From contig VFFE01006054.1 in assembly GCA_008921705.1 (NCBI GenBank), forward strand, positions 9,016 to 73,015: 64,000 nt of DNA, given 5' to 3'. This document shows positions 48,097 through 60,984 of this stretch, piece by piece. Position 1 is the first letter of the stretch. Each line of letters opens with the position of its first letter. The DNA comes from Burhinus oedicnemus (lineage: Eukaryota; Chordata; Aves; Charadriiformes; Burhinidae). The notes below the pieces were generated by a model, which was not told the origin of the DNA, did no database searches, and saw nothing but the letters and a program-made list of their open reading frames with translations. A program made the translations under genes and the position numbers.

Positions 48097-50664
48097 GCTC
48101 TGTCTTTAAAGGTGAGATGATGGATTTACCACTTCCCTTTTTAATCTGCTGAGCTAGGTAATTATTATTTCTGCTACAATCTCACCACTGAGAATTGAGA
48201 TTTGCTCTAATTACTGTTGTAGCATCTGCTAGTGAGTTTCCTACATAAGTTACCTCTCAGTATAAACAGGAAAGGGAAGAAAAAACCCTGAAAAGAAGAT
48301 TCTGATTTGTAGACTGTGATAAGCAGGAGGATTTGGCACCTATGAGCAAGTTTTGGGTTGATTTCAACACATAAAGTAGGGTAGCTTACAACTTACTGAA
48401 CTGTCTCAAAATTGTCGGCTATGTATACGGTCAGAAGTACAGAATTGTTATCTCAGGATTGCTGAGGTCACAACCTAAGCTTGTGAGAAGATATTTATGT
48501 CACCTGCATTTCCAGAGTCCCAGGGCTCCTGGTATTTTGCAGTCTATGCATGGAACAATTCCGTGATTGACTTCCAACTGTTTATGAACCCCGTAGCAGA
48601 GCTGCCAATTTAAAGGTGTTCTCAAAATATGCTCTTTTTTCTTCCATGCAATGTGCTATATTTCAGTGATTACAGTAACTTGGCATCCATCATATCATTC
48701 CCTGCAGTTACTGTAACATGGTTCATAACAAATGGTGCAATAAGCACCTGAACAGGCAGCACTGGGAATTGTGTACATTAAACACTCATTATGTGAGATA
48801 CAAAAATGCTGCTCTAGGAGTCAACATGTGACATTTTTTGAAATTATTTTCTTAACAGAGCAGAACCTTAGGGAGTATCAGAACTAAATAAAACAGTGCA
48901 GTTTGTATACCTGATCTTGCTAGAATTGTCTTTGTCATATTTAAGAGCTTGAGGTCAACTGGTTTTCACATTATTTATCAGAGACAAAAAATGCTTCATA
49001 TCACTGGTTTGACTTGAATCTTAAACTCCTTACTTTGGGGGTTGCACCGTTCCTCAATACCAGAAAGATAAATGTTTAGGCAGTGTCTACTGAGGAGGGT
49101 TGGAGTGTTCTTCACCTGTAGAAAAAACTCTTCTGCCTCTGAAATTCTGCCACCAAATCCTGAGGTCCTTCATCAGCTCAGAGCCAGGTTTCGGTTACTT
49201 TTATCGAGGATGCAAAAAAGGCACCAGTCCAAAACTTGCCACTTTTGCAATCATAATGGAAGGTGCCAGATGGAATTATAGACTTTTAGGCAAGGGCAAA
49301 TTCCAAAAGACTTATCACATGGGATTAACATGATGAACTGGACTGGACCGGAGAAAGCATTTCAAGTTTCATGAGTCCTGCTTTGATGTGACAGCAGGGA
49401 ACTGAAAATTCAAATTGCCACAGGCTGCATCAGAAAAATTAGGGATTTTGATCTTCCCTGAAATTAAATTGCAGAAGTGTGATTCATCAGTCCAGAAGGA
49501 GATTTGCTAGCTGAAAAGTTTGGGAGTTACTTCACTAGAAATACTCTCATTCTATACAAATCAGTTTTTCATTCTCCTACTCTTTCCCCTAAGCTTCCCC
49601 ATCCAAGGGTTGCAGAAAGAACACAATGTTGACATACAGAAAGGATGTATTAATACTTCTCACCTAGATTTTTCGTGTATGTTTGCACTGATCCCCAGTG
49701 ACAGCTGGCTTGCTCATCTGGTTGACAGCATCAATACTGATTTTCTCAGTTGAAGCTCGCTGTGTGCTGGGTACCACCAAAAAGCTGAGCATCCCGATGG
49801 AGGCCACATTCAGGGAGACAATTCAGCTACCCAGGCACAGACCACGGTACCGTTTGAGGCATTTTTGCACAGCTAAGGCCTATGAGTGGCAATGGTACAT
49901 GTGACGTAGGGCTGGTAAGAGGCCACATCTGTCTACAGCAGCAACAGGAAGGCAGATACATCGGTAGCCACTTCTAACAAGCTGCCTGGGTGTCAGAGGA
50001 AAGCCTGCTAGAGGCATTATTTCTATAATATTTTCTAGGAGAGAGGAACACTGAGGCCAGAACAGGGGCACTGGCCACTCACCCTGAGTCCTCTTCCTCG
50101 TTCTTGCATTGAATATGCTGCATATCCTTAGTCACATGGGCAACGTCCAAGGCCATGAACGTTGTCTGTCTTCAGGCCTGTGGTCTGAAGACAGACACTA
50201 AAATCCACCTGAGGACGTACTTAGTAATCTCAAGTCTGCATTTCAGAGTGACTGTCACCCTGCCTCTTCCATCAGTCTTTGTAGTGATGTACTTGTCAAC
50301 AAAGTGGATGGTCTTGCAAAAATCTCACTGTTAAACTGTTTTCCTTCTATCTTTCTCCCAAAGTTTTACTTTGCTGTGCAATCTTTCAAATGTCGGAGAG
50401 GATGCTTTAAGTCTCATGCCTGCAATAAAACTGAGTAGTCTTGTAGGCAGCCCTAAGGTAGATATCTACCCCTGAGTTAGTTTCCACCAGCTCCTTTAAC
50501 AACCGATGGAGAAAAATAGCTACTTTTACATTATAGGCTGTCCTGTCTATTTGAGATGTCTAGTTCAGCATGAGATGATTCTCCCCACTTTGAAGCACCT
50601 CTTTATGGGACTTGCACAGACAGACCTGTTGGGAGGGCATATATTATAGGGATGTATTACAGGG

Positions 50665-50853
50665 TTGCATTTAGTTGCTTAAACACAGTGACTGAGAGCC
50701 ATTTTTGGTGCCACGGTGTATCGTGCCTGACCTCAAACTACTACTTCAGAACAGCATGGGCTTTCCAGAGGATCTGCATCCTCTCTGCCAGACCGACGTG
50801 GGGCTGATAGAGCATCTGAAAAGGCACTATGCACCTATGTTTAGGCAAAAAGA
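50665..50853. repeat. Foldback element, copy 7
   Basis: The left arm is GCATTTAGTTGCTTAAACAC, then GAGAGCCATTTTTGGTGCC. The right arm, reverse-complemented, is TTTTTGCCTAAACATAGGTG, then AGTGCCTTTTCAGATGC. The outer 45 bases of each arm align with only short gaps. Confidence 0.6.
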
Positions 50854-53800
50854 CTTCTCCTTTGAGTTAGATTAAATAAATCCCGTCTTGATAGTCTTAA
50901 CAGTTCCCAATGGAACAGCTGTGAAAAAAGTCACACTGATTTTTGGAAAAGCATGAAGGAACAGAAGACGACTTCTTTGGCTAATGGTTGGCTGCCTTAA
51001 CCCATCTGGTATTTTGGTACCACAGTAATAACTATGTTTTACAGAAAATCTGTCCCACTGCTCACCCAAGGCTCCAGAAACACTCATCCCAAATTCCACC
51101 TCACCTAACTGCAGAAACAACCTCAGACTTGGGAATTTCATTGCCTGTCCTGACCCTCATAAATGGCTGCTCTGTAAATAGCAAACCTGGGTCCAAACTC
51201 CTCTGGATTCTTAGGGAGGGTCTCAAGTTTAAACTGGTCTGAACTTCAGACCTGACATTTACTCACACAACTACACTTTGCTAACAATTAATAAATGAAT
51301 TTAAAATGCCCGTCAAAGCCTTGGTAGTCACCTAAGGACAAACGTCAGACCTGACACCCAGTCATCTGGTCACCAAGCCTACCCTGATGTGTAAAGGAAG
51401 AGTGCAAGGACAAATACGCAGTAACACTGCCCAAGTACACAGTCCCAGCTTTCAGCAACAGGCAACTCTGAGGACTTTTTGAGACAGGCATTAGAGACTC
51501 ATCTTTGTGCCTCAATGATCTTTTCCTCCCTGAATGGGCCTAGTCCATTAACTCAGTTTCCTCTTGGTTTCATCTTTACAACACCCAGTGTCAGTGAGTG
51601 CTACACCTCAGCAGCTCATGAAGAGGGGGGAGGAAAATTAGAAAATAAAATAAATTTGCCTGAAAAGCAAAGAGAAACTCTTTCCAAGAGAAGGAGGGTG
51701 GGAAAAAGTAATGTCAAAATTTGGTCTGTCTTTCCCTACAAACCAGAGTCTTGGTTTTTTTAAAAGGGCTGGTAAATGGGACAGGAGGAAGCAGAGAATC
51801 CTGGGCTGGCTGGAAGGTACTGGAAGAATGAGCCATATATATCACCCAAGAGATGATGGCTGAGACGCAAAGAGGAACATCAAGTCAGGAGAATCCTATG
51901 GCCTTTTTTTATGCATAAAGTAAGGTTAGAAAAATCATTCACATCTCCTTCTGGCTTTAGAATCTATGAATAATGTATACAGCTCTTTCAAGGCTTTGTT
52001 TTCCACCTTCTCACAGGGCTACTTTCCACAGCTGTCGCTGCACCAGGACAGGACATGAGTGCAGCCTTTGGCTTGTTACGCACAGAGCTCCTGTTACTGG
52101 CTTCATCCTACAGGCTTCTTCAGGAAAAAGAATAACTAACTCTTCCCCACGCTAGATCAGCTAACTAAGAGAGAAAATTGAAGGGCCTTGGTCTTGCCTA
52201 TAAAGCCATTCCATCACACAGTGAGGGTAAGAAGAGTAAAAGCATAAGGAGCTGAGTTGGATTGGCATAATTTCATTACAGATTATTTCTAGGCAGCTGG
52301 TTATCCCAAGTTCTATTTATATTCAGTGGAGAGAAACAGGCACTTTTCAACAGCAGTTCATTTGACATATTTTAAATGAGTGTTTTTGGAAATATAGTAC
52401 TTGGACTTGAACCAGTTGCCCACACAAATCACCCAGTGATCTTCAGATTGTCGAGGGGTATCCCACCTGAGCTTCAACTGAAAGAGTGTGGCTGTATCTA
52501 CTGAGGATCTGTGACATTATGTTATAAGAAAGCTTAAAAAATGTTTTGAGGCACCAGCATCAAGGGTTTCCTTTTGTCTCTATTAAGGTTTCTCTGGGAG
52601 ATCTTTAAGACTTGAATAGGATAACCTCTCAAAGGCAGAACTTAGCAAGCAAAAAGTTCCAAGGCAAAAGATGCAAACGTGGTAACATCAAAATACTTAT
52701 TTCTGGTTTGCCTACTAGAAACATATTTCAGTGTGTTCAATTTTAATGATTTCTTTTAAAAGAACACTCCTTCATTTCAGAAAGACATCAGTAGAACCTT
52801 TTAGTAGCACTCAAGGAGGTCTAATCTGAAGAACAGTTTTCACCACATAATCAGATGAATTTTTATTGTCCATTTGTCCACACTGGGCCTGATACCACAT
52901 CTCATAGGGATGATAGCTTGAGTTCACTCAGGCCAGAAAACACAATCTAGGAATCAAACAGGGAACAGGCTGATGCACGCAGTGGAAAAGCTGAAGTCTT
53001 TGAAATGAAAATGGAGCTACTTTCTCAGCTGGAGAGAATCCATACAGTTCTAGTGATTACCAGACTGATTCTGATTTACAAGCAAAGAAGACGAAGCCTC
53101 TGGAGTTTATTCCTTTATATATATAGTAGCGTTTCAAAGGAAGAAAGATCTTACTACTGCAAAGTGAGTTTTCCTAGAAAAGAGCCTCCGTACTGTATCT
53201 AGCAAAGTACACAATGATTCATCAAGGACTTTCTTCTTATTATTGGAGCTCTGGGTCAACAAATGAACTTCTCTCAGAACTGGACAGCTCTAACAAAACC
53301 CACACATCAGTTCCATAAATGGAGACCGATGAATGGACATTTAAGAGAAGTTATGATGACAGGCAGCGCATCCTTTTTATTTATCTTCATTGTCACTTGA
53401 TATTTTCATTCATTTCTCTTCATACATGTTTTCTGCTTCATAATGGAAAACAAAACTAAGGATTTTTCCCTTGATATTTATTGACAGATAAAATGAATCC
53501 AAAGGTGAGGTCTTGAAGCCAGAATAAAACAGCTTATTTCTTGTTCTCTTACTTTCATTTATGATGTGCTAAGAATATCACTATTGCTGGAATAAGACCC
53601 TCTCCAACTACAGATGGGAAAGAAGTAGTTTTCATATCTTGCCAGGGCTTTGGAAGTTTAGTGTTTTATTTCTAAATTGAGATGAAAATTCAGAGCCCAG
53701 AATGGAGCTATAAGTGAGTGATCCAAAAAGCATTTGGACCACCTGTTTTGGCACTGATCAATTATAATCTGAACATACAAACCCAGAAACTCCTTTAAAC

Positions 53801-56800
53801 CAAAAGAAACTTTTCAGTACAAGATTTCAGCCATAAAAATTTTCAGTCATAAGAACCAAATTCCATTTGAGAGGAAATTTACCTCCCTTAGTGATATGAA
53901 ATAGCCAAGATGTTCCAAGATGCACAAAAGAGGGAATGCTGACTGTGAAGGCTTCTTTGCAGTTTTCCTGAAGCTCAGGAGTTTAAATGGGAAGTCATTA
54001 AGCTCTTCGTTTTCTCTTTTGAGAGTGTAATGGGTGACTAGCCTTTATTTTGCTCATTTCTGCTGGGCTTCCTATTTTAAGCTTCACAGAAAGCTTGTAC
54101 TTCTGTGCTTCCTAGAATGTTTGCTCCTCTTCACTCCCAGGAAATGTAAATATTATTCTATTTAGACTTTGCATTTTTATGCAATGTGGTAAAATCCACC
54201 CCAGGATTAAGCAACCCAAATTGGCATCAGAGCAGTCGTTTTAGCTGGAGCATTACACACTGTCATCCTGACCTCAAATGAACAGTCTGCCAGTTTCTTC
54301 ATGCCTCATTTTAATTGTACTATCATACTGTCCTAACATGATTCTCAGACAGGGCCTTTACCACAAAAATTCTCTTTCAAAGGTCACAGGCACCACAATG
54401 ACTCCTTTTGGCATACAGCAAAGTGCTGGAAAACACTATCTGATCGTGAATAATGAAACACGATTAAGAAGAGCGAGGCATAATGTGGTGGATGGTCATG
54501 ATCAGGGAGATTGTGGAAGGCAGTCCCTAGAGCAGCAGTGAAAGACCAGGCAAGAAGAGCAAGACTATACACATCCTGAAGACTGTATGGGATAGAGTTG
54601 TGTTTTGGTGGGGAAGGGAGAGAGTGGTAAATGAACAGATACCTTCCTTACCTAACATCTGTGTTACACATCAGCACACAGACCCTTGCCTTTGCCCACA
54701 CTGTCACCTAAACTCACGTCCAAACACAACTCCAAGTCTCGGTTGGGATCACACCGTTTCCTCACTAGAGCCCTGCATCACACATGAGCATGTCCACAGC
54801 CTCTTTTCCAATCTTATGACCCCATCTGTGATCCTCTTACTACTGTGCTGGTCCTTTCTCTCCTGAAACATCTTGTATTCAAAAAGCTTTGTTGAAGAAG
54901 CACACTGCATGTCACTGAAGTGACCGGCCAAGTCAACCAGCATGGGGTCTCTAGCCACATGTGACTCAACAGGGCTTCACTCCAACTATTTCACCCTGAT
55001 AAACAAGGGACACACTGAATGTTTCAACACCAGTAAACACATACCCTTGCAAAAACAACAATGGCACACAGAGATTTCTTGCCTGGAGGGAGTGATAGCC
55101 CCTGACAACCAACTCGTCACACCAGCACACTGAAAATGACCAGTATGACATGACAGCCTAAAACATGGGCATGTGAATAGTTCACCTGGCAGTTCCCCAG
55201 GCAGGGCAGGTTGAAGTTGCCATATGTTGACAGCAAGAACCACAAGAGAAGACTCAAGAGAGTCTTCCTCCAAAGAGGAGCCATGCAGCAACACACCGAT
55301 GAAATGTGATTTCCTATCTGGAAAGCACTCTGAGTTAAGACTCGACAGGACGAATTTTGGATAAAGTTTTCTGGGCAACTGCTGCTGGTCATGAGTTTGT
55401 TATTGGCTGTGGAACATGCCACAAACAGAATTAAAAGTTATAGAAAGAAAGAGACATTGTAGGAGTGTACATGGTATTGGACTACTGACTCCACAGCTAC
55501 AAAACGTAAACAACGAGAAGACAGTAATAGCAATGATGGCAGAACTGGAGATAAATTCTGGATGGACTGTAATCAAATTAGTATATTATCTTTATCCTGT
55601 AGCTATGACAGCATGCTTGCAAACCAGTGAAAATTATGATATCTTGTGAGATAAACTCAGGGATGTCAACAGTTTGCAGGTCATGAACTGCAACCTTGGT
55701 AGCAGTGGAAGAACTGGGAATATGTAGAGAGAAAGAAATTTCAAAAAATCAATAGGAAAACTAAATTAATCAGCAGTCCAGTGGTTGAGAAAAAACATAA
55801 GCTAGTCAGATAGGAAGGAGAAGGGAAAATGAAAAAGATATATCAATAATAATAAAAAATCTCAGTCTCTGAACAGAACAATGCAGAAGTGGAAGTGTAC
55901 GTATGAAGAGAATCAGCAGAAACTACGAAAATATTCAGAGAAGCAACTATATCAGCAAGGAAGATCATTGCACAGAAGTAGGGAATGCTTTTCAGAAAAA
56001 GCAGAAATGAAACGTATATAGATACATACATAGGTGCAATGCTTCTATATATAAAATGACAAGCAAACGAACCTTTATGACTTTTTTAGATCAAAAGAAA
56101 GGAACTTAAGCAATGTGGGCTGTAACATTTTGAGTGGAGCGTTACGGTCAAGCAAAAGGAAGTAAAGATCAAGATTAAGATGCACTACAAATTTTATCTA
56201 TTGGACGATATCAGAAAGGAATGGATTCCATAAATATTGGTTTAGTTGCTTAATAAACCTATTTCCCCTACCTGCAATACTTTTACAGACATATTGGAAA
56301 AAGATGTATGTAACAGGATGGCAGAAAAACGGCTCTGCTCTTCAGAAGTGTAAATGCCTATGTGGTGTCAGGATAATCATGCAAAAGCAGAGTGCAGCAC
56401 ATTTCAAGAAAAAAAATTAATGTGTGAACACTGTACAGTATCATTACACTGACAAACTAGGACACAGGATGGGAAGAATTATTGAGTCAAGTCCTGTAGC
56501 TATCGTAAACAGTTGTACTGAAACATCCTTGCACAAGTGGGCAATTATTAAATAAATTGTTACCAGTCCTTCACTTCTATTGGAAGAGAACTAATGAAGC
56601 CTACTTCTATGAATGCTAGAAGTCTTGCTAATTTAGCTTAAATACACTAATGGTCACTTACGACAATTTCCTTTTTGTCAGTAATACTAATAAGCTGAAG
56701 TACCTCCACTCTCCTCTGTGATGTACGTATAAAAAACACCATACATTTCCACAGTCTTGCTTTTGATAAACTAAACAAACTCAGATATTTACTGAGACTT

Positions 56801-56814
56801 TCTCCATCAGATGG

Positions 56815-57437
56815 TGTTGCAGTTTGGGCCAGACTGGACACTGAAACGAACAACAGATGCTCTCCCCCACCTCTCTCTCCAAGCAGAGGAGGGAGAGAGT
56901 GAAAGAAACGAGTTTAGAAAAAAACTAAACTACTTTAATGAAATATTAATAAACTAGAATAACAAAAAGGAAACAATGAAATATATACAAGATATACAAA
57001 ACCAGTATCACATCACCGGCAGGCACTAGGAAAGTCCCAGACTGGACTCAGTGACAGATGGGAACTGGATTCCGGATCTGGATTCAGGAATGCATGGATC
57101 AGGATCAAAGGCAGACAAACAGCATCCTCCTCGGACACTGACCATTGAAGAAAGAGGGCTGACCCTTTGATCCCTCAGCTTTTATACTGAGCATGAGGCA
57201 GATGGGATGGAATACCCTGTTGGTCAGGTTTGGGTCACCTGTCCTGTCCCTCCTCCCCGCAGGTGTCACCCCTCTACGCTTTTCCGCTTCCCACCCTCCA
57301 ATGGGGCAAATACCAAAGTTGGCTGCCCTTGGTTGTGACAGCAATAAGTATAAGCAAGAGCCTCTCTGCATCCCATTCCTTGGCATAATTATAAATAATC
57401 AGGTCTTATCTCTGTGGGAGTGAAGAGTGTCTGGACA
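56815..57437 (-). mobile_element. Solo LTR of an endogenous retrovirus-like element
   Basis: Read on the minus strand it starts TGTCCAGACAC and ends GCAACA, giving TG/CA ends. It contains a TATA box (TATAAAAG, near 57180-57186) preceded by GGTGACCCAAACCTGACCAA and followed by a GC-mixed leader. An ATTAAA poly(A) signal lies at 56934-56939. This order (U3 promoter, R, U5) and the 623-bp length fit an avian ERV LTR. No gag, pol or env sequence and no second LTR lie nearby, so it is a solo LTR left by recombination. I saw no clean target-site duplication, so the exact ends are approximate. It has the same orientation as CRHR2. Confidence 0.75.
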
Positions 57438-57926
57438 ATATGCTGCTAATTTCAGAGACTTCACCTAGTTAGAAGAGACTTAGCTGCAAAGTAAAATTAC
57501 TGAACAGAAAATTGGTTCAGTTTTACCTCAAACCAGGACCTTCCACCACCCCTTATTCCATACCGTTTGCATCGTGCTCAGATCACTGTTACTTTTTATC
57601 TACCCCTCTGTCTGGTCTTCCAGAACATCAGCCAGTGATTGCTATATATAAGATATTGCTGTATCCCATAACCTGCAGCTGAGCTGGAGCTGGACAAACT
57701 CTTTGCGAGCACTGTAAGAAAGAGCATTTGTAGAAAGGTGTAAAGGGGAAGAATTACGTGGTTTGTGAAGTCCTCTGAAAGAGCCAGCATGGGGACAAGG
57801 GAGACCCAGTGAATAGCCTACTCAGATTTCTGAAAGGAATTCAAATTTGTTTCTACAAAGGCTCCTACAGAAATTTGGCTGTTAGAGGTTTGGAGGGAAG
57901 AGCATTATGCATACAAAAGGCAGGAA

Positions 57927-57964
57927 TATAAATAAATAAATAAATAAATATATATATATATATA
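57927..57964. repeat. (AAAT)n(TA)n microsatellite
   Basis: About five AAAT units run directly into about eight TA units. A compound simple repeat. Confidence 0.92.
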
Positions 57965-58587
57965 GTCTGTTTTCTCAATGGAGAGCTACGGGTAGATCTG
58001 TTCAGTTTTACATAGACCTTAGTGATCTATAAAAGGGAATGAAGAGCAGGGTGACAGATTTTTAGTGACACTAAGCTACTCAGGACAGCAAAAATAAAGG
58101 CTGATTGCAAAGAGCTGCACAGGGACTCAAAATACTAAGTGACCAGGCAATACCATGGCACATGAAATCACATAATATAAAGCTAACGCAATGGGGAAGT
58201 AAAGCATTCTTAACTTTATGTGAAGAGTTATGAGCTCTGGGTATTTTCATTCACAAAAGAGATGTTGGAATTACACTAGCTAGCTCCCTGAAAACTTCAT
58301 CTCGGTTCCCAGTGATACTCAAGAAAGGAAACAAAAAATGTTTGGAATTACTGAGGAAGAAAATAAAACAGAGAACAGGATGCTGCTATAAAAATCCATT
58401 TGTGTGGTCACACCTTGAGTACCGGGGCAAGCTTTGATCTTGCCACCACAGAAGTGCTACATCGCTACTGATTAGCACATCATAAAGACCACTTTGGTAC
58501 ACGGTACACGTGTCACCTGTCTCCTGAGCAAAATTCCACGCTGCAGTAAGGATGAGCCTATCTTCCTAAGGACACTTAACTCTTCTA

Positions 58588-58765
58588 CAGCACTTGCCAT
58601 CCAGGGATCTCAAAGCATTTTACAAAGGAAGATAAGTATCATTAAGCTTGCTTTATAGCTGGGGAAACGGAGAACTAGAGCAGCAATCTAACTTGTTCAA
58701 AAGTAAATAACTGATGAAGGCAGAGGCAAAAGTGAACTCCACGTCTTCTTATGCCAGCAGTTAAT
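58588..58765 (+). repeat. Ancient SINE/LINE-tail-like repeat remnant
   Basis: CCATCCAGGGATCTCAAAGC, then ATTTTACAAAGGAAGATAAG, TATCATTAAGCTT, GCTGGGGAAACGGAGAACTA and later GGCAGAGGCAAAAGTGAAC. The order matches a very old amniote repeat that I recall with 'gatctcaaagcactttacaaa' and 'tggggaaactgaggca' blocks. A second short match (TGTTATCCCCATTTTACCAC) lies near 29548. The name is not certain. Confidence 0.55.
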
Positions 58766-60170
58766 TGATTGTGGTGAATTATTTTCAACGAGACCCAAAA
58801 AGCAGAGGTTAGAAAACTGTTCAGTTCTCAAGCACAAGGGAAAAAAAAATCTATTAAAGCTAAATGTAAGGTTTGAAAAAACTGAAATATTTGATCTGCC
58901 TGCTTGAAAACCTGAAAATTTAATATAATTTTAGCTCTGAGAAGTATTGCACAGTAGTTCATATCTGGTGTCAGTTCATAACAGTAGTTACTGACAAAAA
59001 AAGCAGCTCAGTTAACTGCCTCCGGTGCCTATTTTCTGAGGTTCATCCTCTGATCTTGCTGTGTTTTCATGGGTCACCAGTTCTTTGACAGGGATTACAT
59101 TTAAAATTGCACATAAGAAATGTGTATCTCTTAATAAAATCAGGTTGAAATTCAGTTCCTGGCATGTATTTCCAACCCTTTGCCCCTTCTTTATCTTCAG
59201 AGAGGGACGTATGATTAAAACTTGGTTATGACACTCTGAGGGAAGATACCAGAAAAAAATACCCCACTAATTTGAAGAGAAAATACCAAACAGAGTTTAT
59301 TTTTCTAACGGTATCAGAAATTGAATTTTGAAGCATCCAATATACTGGATGGTTAGATCTTTACTGGGATATGTTCAAGCCAAAATCCATTCAGGAATGA
59401 AACAAAGAAGGATGATTACCTACATTTTCTCCCTCACATTTTTTGTCAATAAAAATGCAGGTTTTTCACCCAATATTCAGGATCAGCATTTATACCCAAT
59501 TTCCTTTGCCTCTGAAATTGTCTCTGAAATTGTTTCCCTGTTTTCAGACCAAGTCAATGTTCAAGTTTTTTCTAAAGACAAGTAGGAAAGCAATCAAACA
59601 AATGGCTCTACTGCATTCTTCAAATTTTTTGTACTCTGATATATAACAGAGAATAACATGGTTTAAGGATGGACTTGAGGACTGCTACCATGATCAAAGG
59701 GCTTCATTTGTGGCCAATCTGCTTTTCCCAGTGAAGCTCAGAACTTCCGCATGACCTGTTTCTTGGTCTTATGCTACCTTGTGCTGAAGCAGTTCAATGC
59801 AGAGAGGCAAGGAAATGAAAAATCAAAACCAGTGGAAATAATTTTTGACAGACAAGATCCTCCTATCTTTTAAAGAGACTTGGCATCTTTAGAAGCAGGT
59901 TTTAGCCCTCTGGAACTAAGAATATTTACCAACAAGAGCACCTGAACTGCATTGCCTGGCTGGTATAATGCTGCCTCTTGAATGCACGATGCTGCTACCT
60001 TTGTCTAACAGGTAACCAAAACTCAGCTGTATGCTGGGCACTTGGCTCTTCACTAACTGAAGCGAGTGGAACCAATTTTAACTGCCACAGACTGAGTGCT
60101 CGCATGTGGACAGGAACAGTAATTTGATGGAATTTTTAGACTTTTAGCTTTTAGTGTGAGCCCTCTTTTG

Positions 60171-60713
60171 GAATCACAGAGTCACAGAATCACAGACTGG
60201 TAGGGGTTGGAAGGGACCTTCAGAGATCATCTAGTCCACCCCCCTGCCAAAGCAGGGTCACCTACAGCAGGTTGGACAGGAATGCATCCAGGCGGGTTTT
60301 GAATATCTCCAGAGAAGGAGACTCCACCACCTCTCTGAGCAGCCTCTTCCAGTGCTCTGGCACCCTCAAAGTAAGGAAGTTTTTCCTCATGTTCAGACAG
60401 AATTTTCTGTGTTCCGGTTTGTGCCTGTTGCCCCTTGTCCTGTCGCTGGGCACCACTGAAAAGAGTCTGGCCCCATCCTCTTGACACCCACCCTTTAAAT
60501 ATTGATAAGCATTGATGAGATCCCCTCTCAGTCTGCTCTTCTCCAGGCAAAACAGACCCAGGTGTCTCAGCCTTTCCTCATAACAGAGGTGCTCCATTCC
60601 CTTGACCATCTTTCTAACCCTCCGCTGGACTCTCTCTCTCTCTGTCTTGAACTGGGGAGTCCAGAACTGGACACAGTACTCCAGATGTGGCCTCACCAAG
60701 GCAGAGTAAAGGG
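60171..60713 (-). mobile_element. CR1 LINE, 5'-truncated, with ORF2 C-terminus
   Basis: The minus-strand frame 60262-60699 (145 codons) reads [20 protein letters not shown], then [20 protein letters not shown], and ends with [19 protein letters not shown], the region after the reverse transcriptase domain of CR1 ORF2. The 3' end is intact (CACAGAATCACAGACTGG on the plus strand). It is a different subfamily from the 18.8 kb copy, judged by its 3' end. No catalytic domain is present, so it is immobile. Confidence 0.95.
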
Positions 60714-60984
60714 AAAGTAACTAATTTCTTCTATTATCATTCTTGTCTCTTTATGTTTCCAGCGGTACACTGGGATAGTTTTCTCACAGAATTGTCCTGT
60801 ATGTTCTTTCATAAAACATGAACTTCAGCTGAACATTTCATTTCTTCATTAGTTCAAATCCAACTCATTAGCTGTGACAGAAAGAGGTCACAGAGTTGTA
60901 CTATTTTTGAAATCTTTGTGTTTTCCTTTTCTGGTGACCATTGGTCACTGGAGGGAAGAGGAAAGCAGCACTTTGTCTTCATCT

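Noticed and set aside
48668..48718. Small hairpin TTACAGTAAC / GTTACTGTAA
   Set aside because: 10-bp arms with a loop of about 25 bp are expected by chance in a window of this size.
55520..55565. Minus-strand sequence partly resembling the missing ECL2-TM5 exon of CRHR2
   Set aside because: Only a few codons (ATCATT with nearby similarity) agree. The frame is broken, no GDLVDY sequence precedes it, and no proper splice donor follows.
57105..57386. 93-codon open frame (minus)
   Set aside because: Lies across the U3/R part of the solo LTR and resembles no retroviral protein.
60227..60550. 107-codon open frame (minus)
   Set aside because: Shadow frame of the CR1 ORF2 C-terminus at 60262-60699.
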